From: a virus
Strand: one strand, 5' to 3'
Virus record (IMG/VR): IMGVR_UViG_3300030450_001163
Location: 1-28,679 of that record
DNA length: 28,679 nt
Below the pieces are notes generated by a model that ran no database searches, had not been told where the DNA came from, and was given only the letters and a program-made list of their open reading frames with translations. Both the position numbers and the translations under genes were made by a program. Shown piece by piece: positions 9,260 to 17,541 of this stretch (position 1 is the stretch's first letter; every line of letters starts with the position of its first letter).

Positions 9260-10255
9260 ATGGCAAAAAAGAAAAAACTTATAGAATTAATTATAGACGA
9301 AACAGCAGATATGTTTGGAGTTGATGCAATAAGCATTGTTAAGTTCCCTGCAATCGAAGAAAACTTTGTCTTTTTTAATAATGACTTTTTATCACTTGCA
9401 AAAGTAGATGAAGAAAAAAAGCAACTCGTTGGTGCAATACTTATCCCCGATAAGAAAATCCCAAGACTCGACAAGGAAACTAACGAGGAGTATGAAGTAT
9501 TCTTTACTAAAGAAACTATTAAACAAGCACAGAAGCTGTTTATGAACAGTCTAAACAACAATAATCACACCTTTGAACATAAAGAGCCAATTCAAGGCTT
9601 AACTGTCGTAGAATCGTGGATTAAAGAAGACAAGAAATATGACAAATCCAATATGTACGGCTTTAAAAACCTACCAATAGGAACTTGGTTTGTACAAGTA
9701 AGTGCGGAGAACAATCCTGAGATTTGGGAATCTATTAAGAATAAAGAAGTTAGAGGATTTAGTATCGAGGGTTATTTTACAGATAAACTAATAGAAGCAT
9801 CTAAGGAAGTAGATATATTAGATGAAGTTTGTGAAGATTGTCCTGATGAAGTGTTAATGGGTAAAATTAAAAATCTAATCTTAGATAACGAATTAAATCC
9901 TGTTGGTGCTTTAGATGGTGAGCCATTATTTAGAACTAAAGAAGAAGCTGAAATATATGCAGAGATGTTTAAAGGATGCTCAGGTTCTCATGCTCATACT
10001 GTTGATGGTGTTAAATTATATATGCCTTGTGTTGACCATGCTAGTGCTGTTGTAAGGGAAGAGTATGGAAAAGGAGGAAAAAGAAAATACAAGAAAAAAT
10101 ACAAAATACTAGAACACGTTGCTTTTGCTAAAAGAAAGGCAATGTTAAAGTATTCTTGGGATGATTGTATGCGTGACCAAATGAAAGAATATGGCAATAA
10201 AGAAACAGCTGCTAAAGTCTGTGCAGCTATCAAAAATAAGACAGTAAAACGATAA
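9260..10255 (+). CDS. XkdF-like prohead protease
   Basis: 331 residues. Residues about 55-173 match the XkdF-like serine protease family of head maturation proteases: LVGAILIPDKKIPR, a candidate catalytic His at about 107 (HTFEHKEP), VESWIKED, LPIGTWFVQV, and a candidate Ser at about 168 in RGFSIEGYF. The C-terminus (SWDDCMRDQMKEYGNKETAA onward) is a short Cys-containing helix pair often appended to phage proteins, also preceded by a Cys/His-rich stretch (CSGSHAHTVDG). It lies directly upstream of scaffold and capsid, the expected place for a maturation protease. Confidence 0.82.
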   Translation: MAKKKKLIELIIDETADMFGVDAISIVKFPAIEENFVFFNNDFLSLAKVDEEKKQLVGAILIPDKKIPRLDKETNEEYEVFFTKETIKQAQKLFMNSLNNNNHTFEHKEPIQGLTVVESWIKEDKKYDKSNMYGFKNLPIGTWFVQVSAENNPEIWESIKNKEVRGFSIEGYFTDKLIEASKEVDILDEVCEDCPDEVLMGKIKNLILDNELNPVGALDGEPLFRTKEEAEIYAEMFKGCSGSHAHTVDGVKLYMPCVDHASAVVREEYGKGGKRKYKKKYKILEHVAFAKRKAMLKYSWDDCMRDQMKEYGNKETAAKVCAAIKNKTVKR

Positions 10256-10279
10256 AGAAGTAAACACTTTTAACCCTTT

Positions 10280-10290
10280 TATATTTATTA
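10280..10290 (+). promoter_or_regulatory. Promoter-like motif before scaffold
   Basis: TATATTTATTA at 10280-10290, with the ATG at 10296. It shares CTTTTATATTTATTA context with the site at 784. No convincing TTG element at the usual distance upstream, so support is only from the repeated motif. Confidence 0.45.
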
Positions 10291-10295
10291 ATGTT

Positions 10296-11006
10296 ATGGG
10301 AACTATAGAAAAAATTTTAAATCTCTTGAAAATGAAAAATGAACCTAAATCTTATAGCGTAAAATTCTACGCTGAAATGAAATTAGATGATGGTCGTGTT
10401 GTTGCTACAGAAGATGAGCAATTCATGATTGGGTCTAAGGTCTTCGCTGTTGGTGACGATGGTGAAGCAGAAGCATTGGCAGCGGGAAGCTATACAATGG
10501 AAAACGGAAATAAAATGACAATTGGTGAAAACTCTGAAATCCTAGACTTAGGTGAAGAAAAAGAAGCTGAAGATGTTGAGGCATCTGAAGAAGAACTTTC
10601 TGAAGAAGTAGCTGAGGAGTCTAAAGAAGAAGAATTAGCTGAAGAATCAGAAGCAGAAGAAACTGATTGGGCTAAAACTTTTGAAGAAATGAAAGATAGA
10701 GTTGCTGAATTAGAAAAAGCAGTCTTTGGTGAAAAAGCTGAAGAAGAAACTGAAGCTTTATCTAAAGAAGTTACTGAAGAAAACAAAGAAGATTCTGAAG
10801 ATGACAAGACAGAAATGTCTAATGAAGTTATAGGGGAACTTATGACACAAATCGAAGAATTAAAAAGTAAAATAGTTGAATTAAGCAACGAACCTGCTAC
10901 GGAAGGTATTTCATACAATCCTGAAGGTTCTAACTTTAGCTCAACTGTTGACTTAGCAAAACTGTCACCTATGGAGAGGACAGCATATTACATTAATAAC
11001 AAATAA
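10296..11006 (+). CDS. Scaffolding protein
   Basis: 236 residues, extremely acidic between about 80 and 175 (Glu-rich repeats such as EEKEAEDVEASEEELSEEV), with predicted helix and coiled coil at about 120-140 and 180-200. The compact N-terminus (PKSYSVKFYAEMKLDDGRVV) is beta-rich, and the C-terminus ends in a short helix (LSPMERTAYYINNK), typical of scaffold tails that bind capsid subunits. It sits between protease and major capsid, ten bases before the latter. Acidity, coiled coil and location support the call. Confidence 0.78.
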   Translation: MGTIEKILNLLKMKNEPKSYSVKFYAEMKLDDGRVVATEDEQFMIGSKVFAVGDDGEAEALAAGSYTMENGNKMTIGENSEILDLGEEKEAEDVEASEEELSEEVAEESKEEELAEESEAEETDWAKTFEEMKDRVAELEKAVFGEKAEEETEALSKEVTEENKEDSEDDKTEMSNEVIGELMTQIEELKSKIVELSNEPATEGISYNPEGSNFSSTVDLAKLSPMERTAYYINNK

Positions 11007-11016
11007 ATTTAAAAAA

Positions 11017-12003
11017 ATGGCGAATAAAATTCAATTATCAAAAAGACGTGAATTTGACATTACTGTAAATGGTGATACATATGCAGGTGTTCACGCAATG
11101 CCTTATGTGACTGCTGCCTTGAGAAGTCCTGACACAGTTGCTAAAGGTTATGTTAGAATCTTAGATGGTCTAACAAAAAGTGCAGTAATTAACAATATAG
11201 CTTGTGCTAATCCTATTGTTGCTGCTGCTTGTTCTTTCTCTAGTGGAAATGACACATCAACAAGTGAGCAAGTTCTTACTTTGACTGATTTAAAAGTAAA
11301 TGAGGAAATCTGCCGAGGCACAATCTTCCCTACTTGGATGGGACAAGGAATGGACAGAAATGGTGACTTACCACAGTCTTTCTCTGACTTCTTATTACAA
11401 GTAGTTGCAGGAAAAGCTGCTGCTCAATTAGAAATAGGTATCTGGCAAGGTTCTTCTCCTTTTGGAGTTGGTTTCTTATCTGATGATGGAACTCAAGATG
11501 AGGCAGGTGCAGACGCTTCAGCTTGTAAAGATTTCACAGAAGTAGATTTTGCTGACGCTTTAGCTGCTTCAGACATCCTTACTGATATGGCTTCAGTATA
11601 TAATGCTGCTGCATCTGATATTTCAGGAATACTTACTAAGCCTGGTGTTGGTTTCTACATGAACAACAAAACTTACGGATTCTACATTCAAGCTCTAGCT
11701 TCTGCAGGTTCTAATCAAGGACAAATTTCAGGATTAGGTTTTGATGCAAAAGCTGACACTGCTACTTACTTCGGATACCCAATTTACAGATGCCCCGGGA
11801 TGTTCAACGATACCATACTTTTCACTTACCCTGAAAACTTAGTGTTCGGAACTAACCTTGCAACGGACTGGACTGAAGCGAGATTAATCCCGACTTATGA
11901 ATATGACGGTTCAGATAACGTAAGAGTTGTTATGAACTTTGCGATAGGAGTACAGACTGCTGTTGCGACAGATGGTGTTTACGGTTCAACTGTTTGGACT
12001 TAA
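11017..12003 (+). CDS. Major capsid protein (HK97-fold expected)
   Basis: 328 residues. Position after protease and scaffold, length, and a following strong terminator identify it as the capsid shell subunit. The sequence has the balanced alpha/beta composition of HK97-like capsid proteins, with an N-terminal arm, a central helical stretch (LLQVVAGKAAAQLEIGIWQG) and a C-terminal strand-rich part. The leader TTTAAAAAAATG is A-rich without Shine-Dalgarno, as expected for Bacteroidota. Its codons use more C-ending Phe, Tyr and Asn codons (TTC, TAC, AAC) than neighbours, consistent with high expression. Confidence 0.85.
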   Translation: MANKIQLSKRREFDITVNGDTYAGVHAMPYVTAALRSPDTVAKGYVRILDGLTKSAVINNIACANPIVAAACSFSSGNDTSTSEQVLTLTDLKVNEEICRGTIFPTWMGQGMDRNGDLPQSFSDFLLQVVAGKAAAQLEIGIWQGSSPFGVGFLSDDGTQDEAGADASACKDFTEVDFADALAASDILTDMASVYNAAASDISGILTKPGVGFYMNNKTYGFYIQALASAGSNQGQISGLGFDAKADTATYFGYPIYRCPGMFNDTILFTYPENLVFGTNLATDWTEARLIPTYEYDGSDNVRVVMNFAIGVQTAVATDGVYGSTVWT

Positions 12004-12017
12004 TAGATACTTTAAAT

Positions 12018-12044
12018 GGGGAGTTGTAATAGACTCCCCTTTTA
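12018..12044 (+). terminator. Intrinsic terminator after major capsid gene
   Basis: Perfect 7-bp stem GGGGAGT (12018-12024) / ACTCCCC (12033-12039), 8-base loop, then TTTTA. It begins 15 bases after the capsid stop codon. Confidence 0.88.
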
Positions 12045-12069
12045 TTAACCTTATAATAAATTAATAATT

Positions 12070-12663
12070 ATGGCTTGTAATATTACAAGAGGACGTTTAA
12101 TTGACTGCAAAGATAGCATAGGTGGGTTGAAAGCCATTTATATTGCTAAGTCATACAGCAATAATATTTCTGCTGTAGCTACTATTAATACTACTGAAAT
12201 GACAACAGCAGGTTTTGCTACTTGGTCTTGTTGTGGAGGTACTGTTGAAGTATTTAAATATGACTTAGTTCAGAATTTATCTAGTATGACTGTAAACATA
12301 AATTCAGACAATGCTAATGGAACAACATTTTTTGAACAGACATTATCTGTTACTCTACAAAAAATTGACCACGATATGACTAACGAGCTGAGGTTAATGG
12401 CTTACAGTCGTTCACAGATATTTGTACAAGATTCTATGGATAATGTATTCTTATTAGGTATTGATGGTGGATGCCATGTAACAGGAGGTACTGTTGTTAC
12501 AGGAACTGCTAAAGGAGATATGAATGGGTACACTATTGAATGGGGAGCACAAGAAAAGAACGCTTTAATACAGCTTCCTGCTAGTGCAGGTGCTGCAACA
12601 GCTAAGTTTCCATTTGATGGGTTAACTGATGAAGCTAACTTAACAATTACTGTAGGAACTTAA
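12070..12663 (+). CDS. Probable major tail tube protein
   Basis: 197 residues with a beta-rich pattern and a conserved-looking start (MACNITRGRLIDCKDSIGGL) that I associate with Bacteroidota phage structural proteins. Size fits a tail tube subunit. It has its own terminator on both sides, immediately after the capsid gene, indicating a separately and strongly expressed virion protein. No other gene here is a better tube candidate. The specific assignment is inference; a head decoration protein is the alternative. Confidence 0.5.
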   Translation: MACNITRGRLIDCKDSIGGLKAIYIAKSYSNNISAVATINTTEMTTAGFATWSCCGGTVEVFKYDLVQNLSSMTVNINSDNANGTTFFEQTLSVTLQKIDHDMTNELRLMAYSRSQIFVQDSMDNVFLLGIDGGCHVTGGTVVTGTAKGDMNGYTIEWGAQEKNALIQLPASAGAATAKFPFDGLTDEANLTITVGT

Positions 12664-12685
12664 TCGTTACTCTATAAACAAAGAA

Positions 12686-12712
12686 AGAAGGGGTTTTATT
12701 ACCCCTTTTTTT
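12686..12712 (+). terminator. Intrinsic terminator after probable tail tube gene
   Basis: Stem AAGGGGT (12688-12694) / ACCCCTT (12701-12707), extendable outward by a G-U and A-U pairs, 6-base loop TTTATT, followed by a T run reaching 12712. It starts about 25 bases after the stop codon. Confidence 0.9.
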
Positions 12713-12748
12713 GTACACTTAAAAACAATAATGTTATATTTATATTTA
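12711..12748 (+). promoter_or_regulatory. Predicted promoter before the portal operon
   Basis: TTG at 12711-12713 and TATATTTA at 12735-12742 with 21 bases between, or a second overlapping TATATTTA at 12741-12748. It lies between a terminator and the first gene of the next cluster at 12761, so a promoter is needed here. Confidence 0.55.
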
Positions 12749-12760
12749 TAGTAAACTACT

Positions 12761-12937
12761 ATGGCTTGGAAATTAAAAAAAGAATGGGAAGGTAAAAGCA
12801 TTGACACGATAAATATACCGTTAGATGACTTATCACAACCACAGATAAAGTCTTTAAATGAAAGCGTTAGAAATTCTTTATTTATAGAAGATAAACCTAA
12901 AAAGAAAAAGAAAGATGATTCAACTTACAAGGGGTAG
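12761..12937 (+). CDS. Small lysine-rich protein of unknown function
   Basis: 58 residues beginning MAWKLKKEWEGKSIDTINIP and ending in a Lys-rich tail (KPKKKKKDDSTYKG). It is the first gene after a terminator and promoter-like motif, 12 or 18 bases from the motif depending on which copy is used, and overlaps the next gene by 23 bases. No family recognised. The length and opening (a short beta-like N-terminus followed by a helix) suit a small virion or connector accessory protein, but this is a guess. Confidence 0.6.
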   Translation: MAWKLKKEWEGKSIDTINIPLDDLSQPQIKSLNESVRNSLFIEDKPKKKKKDDSTYKG

Positions 12938-13409
12938 CGACGCTTCCACGTCTTATGCTAATTATTTTTATTTGGATATATACGATGCTTATAAAAATAA
13001 AAATTATATAGCTTACAGACCTGTTATAACTCTTACGAGTCAAGAAACAGGAAACTTTGTTAATATGCTGCCAATGTCAGGGGCATCATATTTTAATACT
13101 ACTAATAAAGAGAGGTATGTAAAAATGACTATAACACTAGACACAGCACAATCATTAGGTGTTGGCTTTGTCAATTTAGGAACAATAGATATGCCTTTCG
13201 GATTTTATGATGTAACAATAAGAGAAAATAAGTTGGCTAGTTTGCCTAGTAGTCAGGCAGACGTAAATGCTCTCAACATTGTTTATCAAGGTCTTGCTTA
13301 TGTATTTGATAATGAATTTACGCGTCAAGTTCCCGCAGTTGAATACACAGAATACACAGATAATGATACTGACAAAAACAATGTATATATAACCAACACA
13401 TATACTTAA
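12915..13409 (+). CDS. Putative virion structural protein
   Basis: 164 residues, beta-rich (YFYLDIYDAYKNKNYIAYRP, VKMTITLDTAQ) with a Glu/Asp/Thr-rich C-terminus. Encoded between tail-tube candidate and portal. No specific family recognised; the fold pattern suggests a small beta-sandwich such as a minor tail or decoration protein. Confidence 0.5.
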   Translation: MIQLTRGSDASTSYANYFYLDIYDAYKNKNYIAYRPVITLTSQETGNFVNMLPMSGASYFNTTNKERYVKMTITLDTAQSLGVGFVNLGTIDMPFGFYDVTIRENKLASLPSSQADVNALNIVYQGLAYVFDNEFTRQVPAVEYTEYTDNDTDKNNVYITNTYT

Positions 13410-13414
13410 TAATT

Positions 13415-15307
13415 ATGAATTTAGATTTAATAAAATTATCACATTATAATATCCCTCATTTAGTAGAAGACTCTAAAAATGATTGGGTTTCTTTCGGTAA
13501 AGACAACCTTTATCCAAATTATTTGCTTGACCTATTCTTAGGAAGTGCTATAAATGGTGCTTTAGTTAAGTCAATAGGAGCAATGATTTATGGTGAAGGA
13601 TTGGCTGCCACTAATGTTGATGATAACATAGATACTAAAGAGTCGTATCTGCGACTAACAGAACTATTACACAATTCTGATGATGATGTATTAAAAGACC
13701 TAGCACTAGATTTAAAGCTATTTGGAGGTTGTTATGTAAATGTCATATGGAGTCGTGACCGCAGTAAAATAGCTAAAATGATACACGTACCTGCTCAATA
13801 TATCCGTTCAGGTAAAATGGTAGATGGTGAAATAGATACTTATTACTATTCAGCAGATTGGTCTAAAGCCAAAAAAGGTGAATATAGACCAAGACCTTAT
13901 AGAGCATTCTCCGTAGAAGACAGAAGCAGTGCAAGTCAAATCCTAATGATTCGAGATAAGAACCCTGCTTTATTCTACGGATTTGCTCCTGATTACATCG
14001 CCGCTACTGATTGGATTCAAATGGAATTAGAAATAGCACAATTTCATTTAGCTAATATTACAAGTGGTATGACACCTAGTATGCACGTTGGGTTCTCTAA
14101 CGGTGTACCTACTGAAGAAGAAAGAAGAACAATAGAAAGACAGCTTAATGCCAAGTTTGCAGGAACAGGAAATGCAGGTAAAATCTTAATCACATTTAAT
14201 GATGGTAAAGAAACAACGCCTACAATAGAGCCTATCCAAATGAATGATGCACAAAATGCTTGGGTAGAAATGTCTAAGCAGTCCGTAAATCAAATACTTG
14301 CAGGACATAGAGTAACATCACCGATATTATTTGGAATTAGAAGTGAGGGCGGTGGACTAGGAAATAACGCTGACGAATTACGTGATGCATACAGCTTATT
14401 TAATAATACAGTTATCATTCCCTTCCAGAACACGCTTTTAAAGGGCTTAGAGAAGATATTTCAAGTTAATGATATAAACCTTGATTTGTACTTTAAGTCG
14501 CTTAAACCTGCGGATTTCATTGATTTAGAAGTTACTAAGACTCAGAGTGAAGAAGACCAAGAAAAAGAAGGAGTGTCAAAAGAAGACATAAATACTGAGG
14601 AATTGGTGGAAATGAAAGCAATAGATGTTGAAGATGATGATGTATGTTTGGACTATTTTGATGATATAGGAATTACACTAGATGATGATGAGTGGTTTGA
14701 AGCACACCAAGAAGAATTAGATGAGTTTGAAATAGATAGCAGATACCATGAGTTTGCTTATGCTCCTGCAGGAACACCAAATGTAGCTGATAGTTCTAGT
14801 GATATTGGAATGTTTAGAGTTTTATATAGATATTCTCAAACACTATCTATAAGCAAAACAACAGGAAAAGTTACAAGCAGAAAGTTTTGCGAAAAGATGG
14901 TTGCTAAATCTAAGCAAGGCACATTGTATAGAATGGAAGATTTAAAGAAAGCATCACAAAAAGCAGTTAATAAAGGGTTCGGACCGAATGGTTCAAATAC
15001 CTATAATATTGCACTGTACAAGGGCGGTGCTAACTGTAAGCATAAATGGGTTCGAGTGTTCTATTTTAGAAGGCAAGTTCCTAAAGGACAGACTTTTGTT
15101 GATGTTGATGGCAAAGAATACAAAGAGTTTGAATACCTACCTAATGGAACATTAAATAATTTTAGACTTGTTTCACAGCAATTTGCGAATGGTAAAATGC
15201 CAATGCCTGATGATGCAGAAATGAGAAAAACAACTTGGAAACTACCAAATCATGGATTTTTAAAACCAAGAGTAGAAAAAGAACGTAGCAGGTCAACACC
15301 TGTATAA
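13415..15307 (+). CDS. Portal protein with C-terminal Cys/His domain
   Basis: 630 residues. The first ~375 form a phage portal: WVSFGKDNLYPNYLLDL, repeated helices such as VLKDLALDLKLFGGCYVNVI, and the segment GHRVTSPILFGI, then a stem-helix region. The portal is the dodecameric ring through which DNA enters and leaves the head. An acidic linker (about 375-445) leads to a separate domain (about 463-560) with TSRKFCEKM and YKGGANCKHKWVRVFYF, whose Cys 492, Cys 541 and His 543 could bind metal. That domain is an extra relative to ordinary portals of 400-500 residues. Unusually, the gene lies downstream of the capsid gene. Confidence 0.83.
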   Translation: MNLDLIKLSHYNIPHLVEDSKNDWVSFGKDNLYPNYLLDLFLGSAINGALVKSIGAMIYGEGLAATNVDDNIDTKESYLRLTELLHNSDDDVLKDLALDLKLFGGCYVNVIWSRDRSKIAKMIHVPAQYIRSGKMVDGEIDTYYYSADWSKAKKGEYRPRPYRAFSVEDRSSASQILMIRDKNPALFYGFAPDYIAATDWIQMELEIAQFHLANITSGMTPSMHVGFSNGVPTEEERRTIERQLNAKFAGTGNAGKILITFNDGKETTPTIEPIQMNDAQNAWVEMSKQSVNQILAGHRVTSPILFGIRSEGGGLGNNADELRDAYSLFNNTVIIPFQNTLLKGLEKIFQVNDINLDLYFKSLKPADFIDLEVTKTQSEEDQEKEGVSKEDINTEELVEMKAIDVEDDDVCLDYFDDIGITLDDDEWFEAHQEELDEFEIDSRYHEFAYAPAGTPNVADSSSDIGMFRVLYRYSQTLSISKTTGKVTSRKFCEKMVAKSKQGTLYRMEDLKKASQKAVNKGFGPNGSNTYNIALYKGGANCKHKWVRVFYFRRQVPKGQTFVDVDGKEYKEFEYLPNGTLNNFRLVSQQFANGKMPMPDDAEMRKTTWKLPNHGFLKPRVEKERSRSTPV

Positions 15308-15321
15308 AATAAAATAACGAT

Positions 15322-15903
15322 ATGGCGATACAACACACATTATACATTTCAGCGACAAGGCTCAAAAAAGATTCTGCTATCGGTGGCTCGGTGGAGGATA
15401 ATTTAATAATGCCTTATATCTTGTTAGCTCAAGACATGAATATATTACCAATACTAGGGACTGATTTAGATGCTAAATTAAAAGCAGACATTCAGGCAGG
15501 AAGTTTAGCAGGTGCTTATAAAACACTTGTAGAAGATTACATACAGCCTGCTCTCGTACAATTTAGTTTTGTTTCACTCGTTCCCTATTTAAGGCTAAGA
15601 TTTGTTAATAACGCAGTAGTAGTTATGGGTGCAACAGAACAGTCTTCTAGTGCTACCTATGATGATTTAAAGCCATTAATGGATACGGCTACCGATGCCG
15701 CAGAGTTTTATAGACAACGAGCAATAGATTACTTGAGAAATAACTCAAGCTCATTTACAGAATATACTAGTAACACAGGTGCTGATTTAGACCCTACGAC
15801 AGCCAATTATTTTGGTGGGATACAATTAGAGCCTACAGCTACTAGAAGTAATAGATTAACAGGGTTTTTACAAGGAGCAGATATTACAGTTTATGGATGT
15901 TAA
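15322..15903 (+). CDS. Putative head-tail connector (DUF6712-like)
   Basis: 193 residues, mostly helical. The opening (YISATRLKKDSAIGGSVEDN) and the segment DMNILPILGTDLDAKL resemble a connector family found next to portals in Bacteroidota phages. Head completion proteins of this kind plug or extend the portal ring. Its position right after the portal supports this. The family name is from memory and moderate in certainty. Confidence 0.6.
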   Translation: MAIQHTLYISATRLKKDSAIGGSVEDNLIMPYILLAQDMNILPILGTDLDAKLKADIQAGSLAGAYKTLVEDYIQPALVQFSFVSLVPYLRLRFVNNAVVVMGATEQSSSATYDDLKPLMDTATDAAEFYRQRAIDYLRNNSSSFTEYTSNTGADLDPTTANYFGGIQLEPTATRSNRLTGFLQGADITVYGC

Positions 15904-16012
15904 GAAGCACAGAAAATATCCTAGTAGCCTAGAGAACTTTAAAAAGTTAAAAAATTACATTAAAAAATTAACTAAAAACAATAAAAATGGCAGGACAAAA
16001 ACTAACGGATAA
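15893..16012 (+). CDS. Possible small basic protein
   Basis: 39 codons encoding MDVKKHRKYPSSLENFKKLK and a Lys/Asn-rich tail. It overlaps the connector gene's end by 11 bases and the next gene's start by 26. Overlap geometry and a plausible helix-forming sequence favour a real gene, but the A-rich codons could also arise by chance. Confidence 0.38.
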   Translation: MDVKKHRKYPSSLENFKKLKNYIKKLTKNNKNGRTKTNG

Positions 16013-16523
16013 AACGGCATTAGAGCAACAAACAGGCTCTGGTGATTTATTTATGGTTGTAGATGTCAATGACACGACAGGGTCAGCGGCAGGAACGAGT
16101 AAAAAAATAGACTCAAAATATATTATTCAAACAGATAAAATATCTGTATCTAATGCAGAGGTTTTAGATTTAGATACAAATGAAAAAACATTAGTTGGAG
16201 CATTGAGTGGCTATATGATAACTCCGCTAACTGTTACCATATTATGTACTTATGCTGCATCTACAGAAAATCAAAGAAAGAAGTTATATTTTGGTTTTGA
16301 TGATGGAGATGATGATGTACATTGGTCTAATGTATCTAATATGATGGACGGACGGACTACAGATGTTACTTATCATCTTGGAGCAGGAGAAAGCTCCAAA
16401 GAGGGGTCTTGTACTATTTCAACAATAAATAAACCTTTTATTTGTTGGGCTGAATCTACTGGATTTGCAGGTGGATGGTCTATGGATGTTTATGTTACTT
16501 ATGCTTACACTAAAGTATTATGA
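15987..16523 (+). CDS. Fibre-like or minor virion protein
   Basis: 178 residues. The N-terminus (MAGQKLTDKTALEQQTGSGD, then LFMVVDVNDTTGSAAGTSKK) is a motif seen at the start of many flavobacterial phage tail or fibre proteins, with a beta-rich Tyr/Trp-containing C-terminal half (FICWAESTGFAGGWSMDVYV). The likely role is a spike or fibre subunit binding the host surface. The stop overlaps the next start as ATGA (16520-16523). Confidence 0.55.
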   Translation: MAGQKLTDKTALEQQTGSGDLFMVVDVNDTTGSAAGTSKKIDSKYIIQTDKISVSNAEVLDLDTNEKTLVGALSGYMITPLTVTILCTYAASTENQRKKLYFGFDDGDDDVHWSNVSNMMDGRTTDVTYHLGAGESSKEGSCTISTINKPFICWAESTGFAGGWSMDVYVTYAYTKVL

Positions 16524-17539
16524 TAAAGTATATATTTTTATTATTACCCTTTTTAACACTTGGACAAATAGATTTCTTCAAGTATTCTACTATTTACACA
16601 TCTATGAATGTAAATACAAGCATGGTAGAAAATCAAGACTATATTTCTATTGACAAAGGCTATGAAGATGTAACACAAGTAAATCCGTATGATTATAACT
16701 TAACGATTGGCATAAGAAAAATAGCCAGAATGGATTATGAAAAAAAGCTTACAACTTGGTATTACGGTACTGAAAAATCTGTTAGTGATAATGTTACTAT
16801 TGGTAATAGCGTTGGTTTTGAGTATTTATTTAACTACTCATTTATTCGTAATCGTGGTGACTCGTTTGTGGAACAGAATTATTGGTTAAGATATTTAGGT
16901 AAGAGATTTGTGGTAAAAGCACAATATACTGATATGCAAAGAGTGGACCTTAGATATAACTCAGCAGATGCTAGATTAAGATGGACAAGAGGTAATTTTG
17001 ACTTTACTTTAGGTGGTGTATTTAGAGTACACGACCCCTATGGAATTACACCTATTGATGATTTCTGGGTAGCAGGAGAACAGTCATTCCCACAATTAGC
17101 AGAACAGTTTGGCTATTCTAGTCAATTTGTAAATGGTCAATGGCATTGGTTTAAAAACGAAGAATTACTAGCAACATCAAATGATGAGTTCTACAAGCAT
17201 TATTTTGGTGAAGCAATAGCCGATTTTAACGCTAGAGAATTAGAAGCTTTAGGTATGCAAAAACAACTTAGTCTAGTTATTGGTTTAGCATATTATAAAT
17301 ATACCCCTAAATATTGGGCTCACCTTTGGGCTAATCTAATGCCTTATCATCGTGGTTTAGATGATTTCTCTTATGAATACGGAGAAAGTGGCTTAGAACG
17401 CTTAGAATGGGATTCTGGAGCTATTTTAGGACTGAGAGTAACCAATCATTTAGGATTGTTTGTAGAAGGCACACATTTAAAGTATTGGGAAAAGCCTGTA
17501 TATGAGTGCAAATTTGGGTTTAATTATTTAATATTTTAG
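16520..17539 (+). CDS. Exported outer-membrane beta-barrel-like protein
   Basis: 339 residues. MIKYIFLLLPFLTLGQ is a short signal peptide with probable cleavage before Gln, as in Flavobacteriia. The mature part has many alternating aromatic and charged strands (RWTRGNFDFTLGGVFRVHDP, LWANLMPYHRG) and ends in YECKFGFNYLIF, with the terminal Phe that is the classic BAM recognition signature of outer membrane barrels. No catalytic motif is visible. Translationally coupled to the fibre-like gene before it and two bases before the secreted gene after it. It might change the host surface during infection, for example by blocking superinfection, or be a virion protein; neither is proven. Confidence 0.62.
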   Translation: MIKYIFLLLPFLTLGQIDFFKYSTIYTSMNVNTSMVENQDYISIDKGYEDVTQVNPYDYNLTIGIRKIARMDYEKKLTTWYYGTEKSVSDNVTIGNSVGFEYLFNYSFIRNRGDSFVEQNYWLRYLGKRFVVKAQYTDMQRVDLRYNSADARLRWTRGNFDFTLGGVFRVHDPYGITPIDDFWVAGEQSFPQLAEQFGYSSQFVNGQWHWFKNEELLATSNDEFYKHYFGEAIADFNARELEALGMQKQLSLVIGLAYYKYTPKYWAHLWANLMPYHRGLDDFSYEYGESGLERLEWDSGAILGLRVTNHLGLFVEGTHLKYWEKPVYECKFGFNYLIF

Positions 17540-17541
17540 TT

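Noticed and set aside
10490-10918. 142-codon Ser-rich frame on the - strand
   Set aside because: Complement of GAA-rich scaffold codons; low complexity with no supporting context.
16465-16653. Overlapping + strand frame of 62 codons
   Set aside because: Out of frame with the coupled ATGA junction at 16520 and inside two better supported genes.
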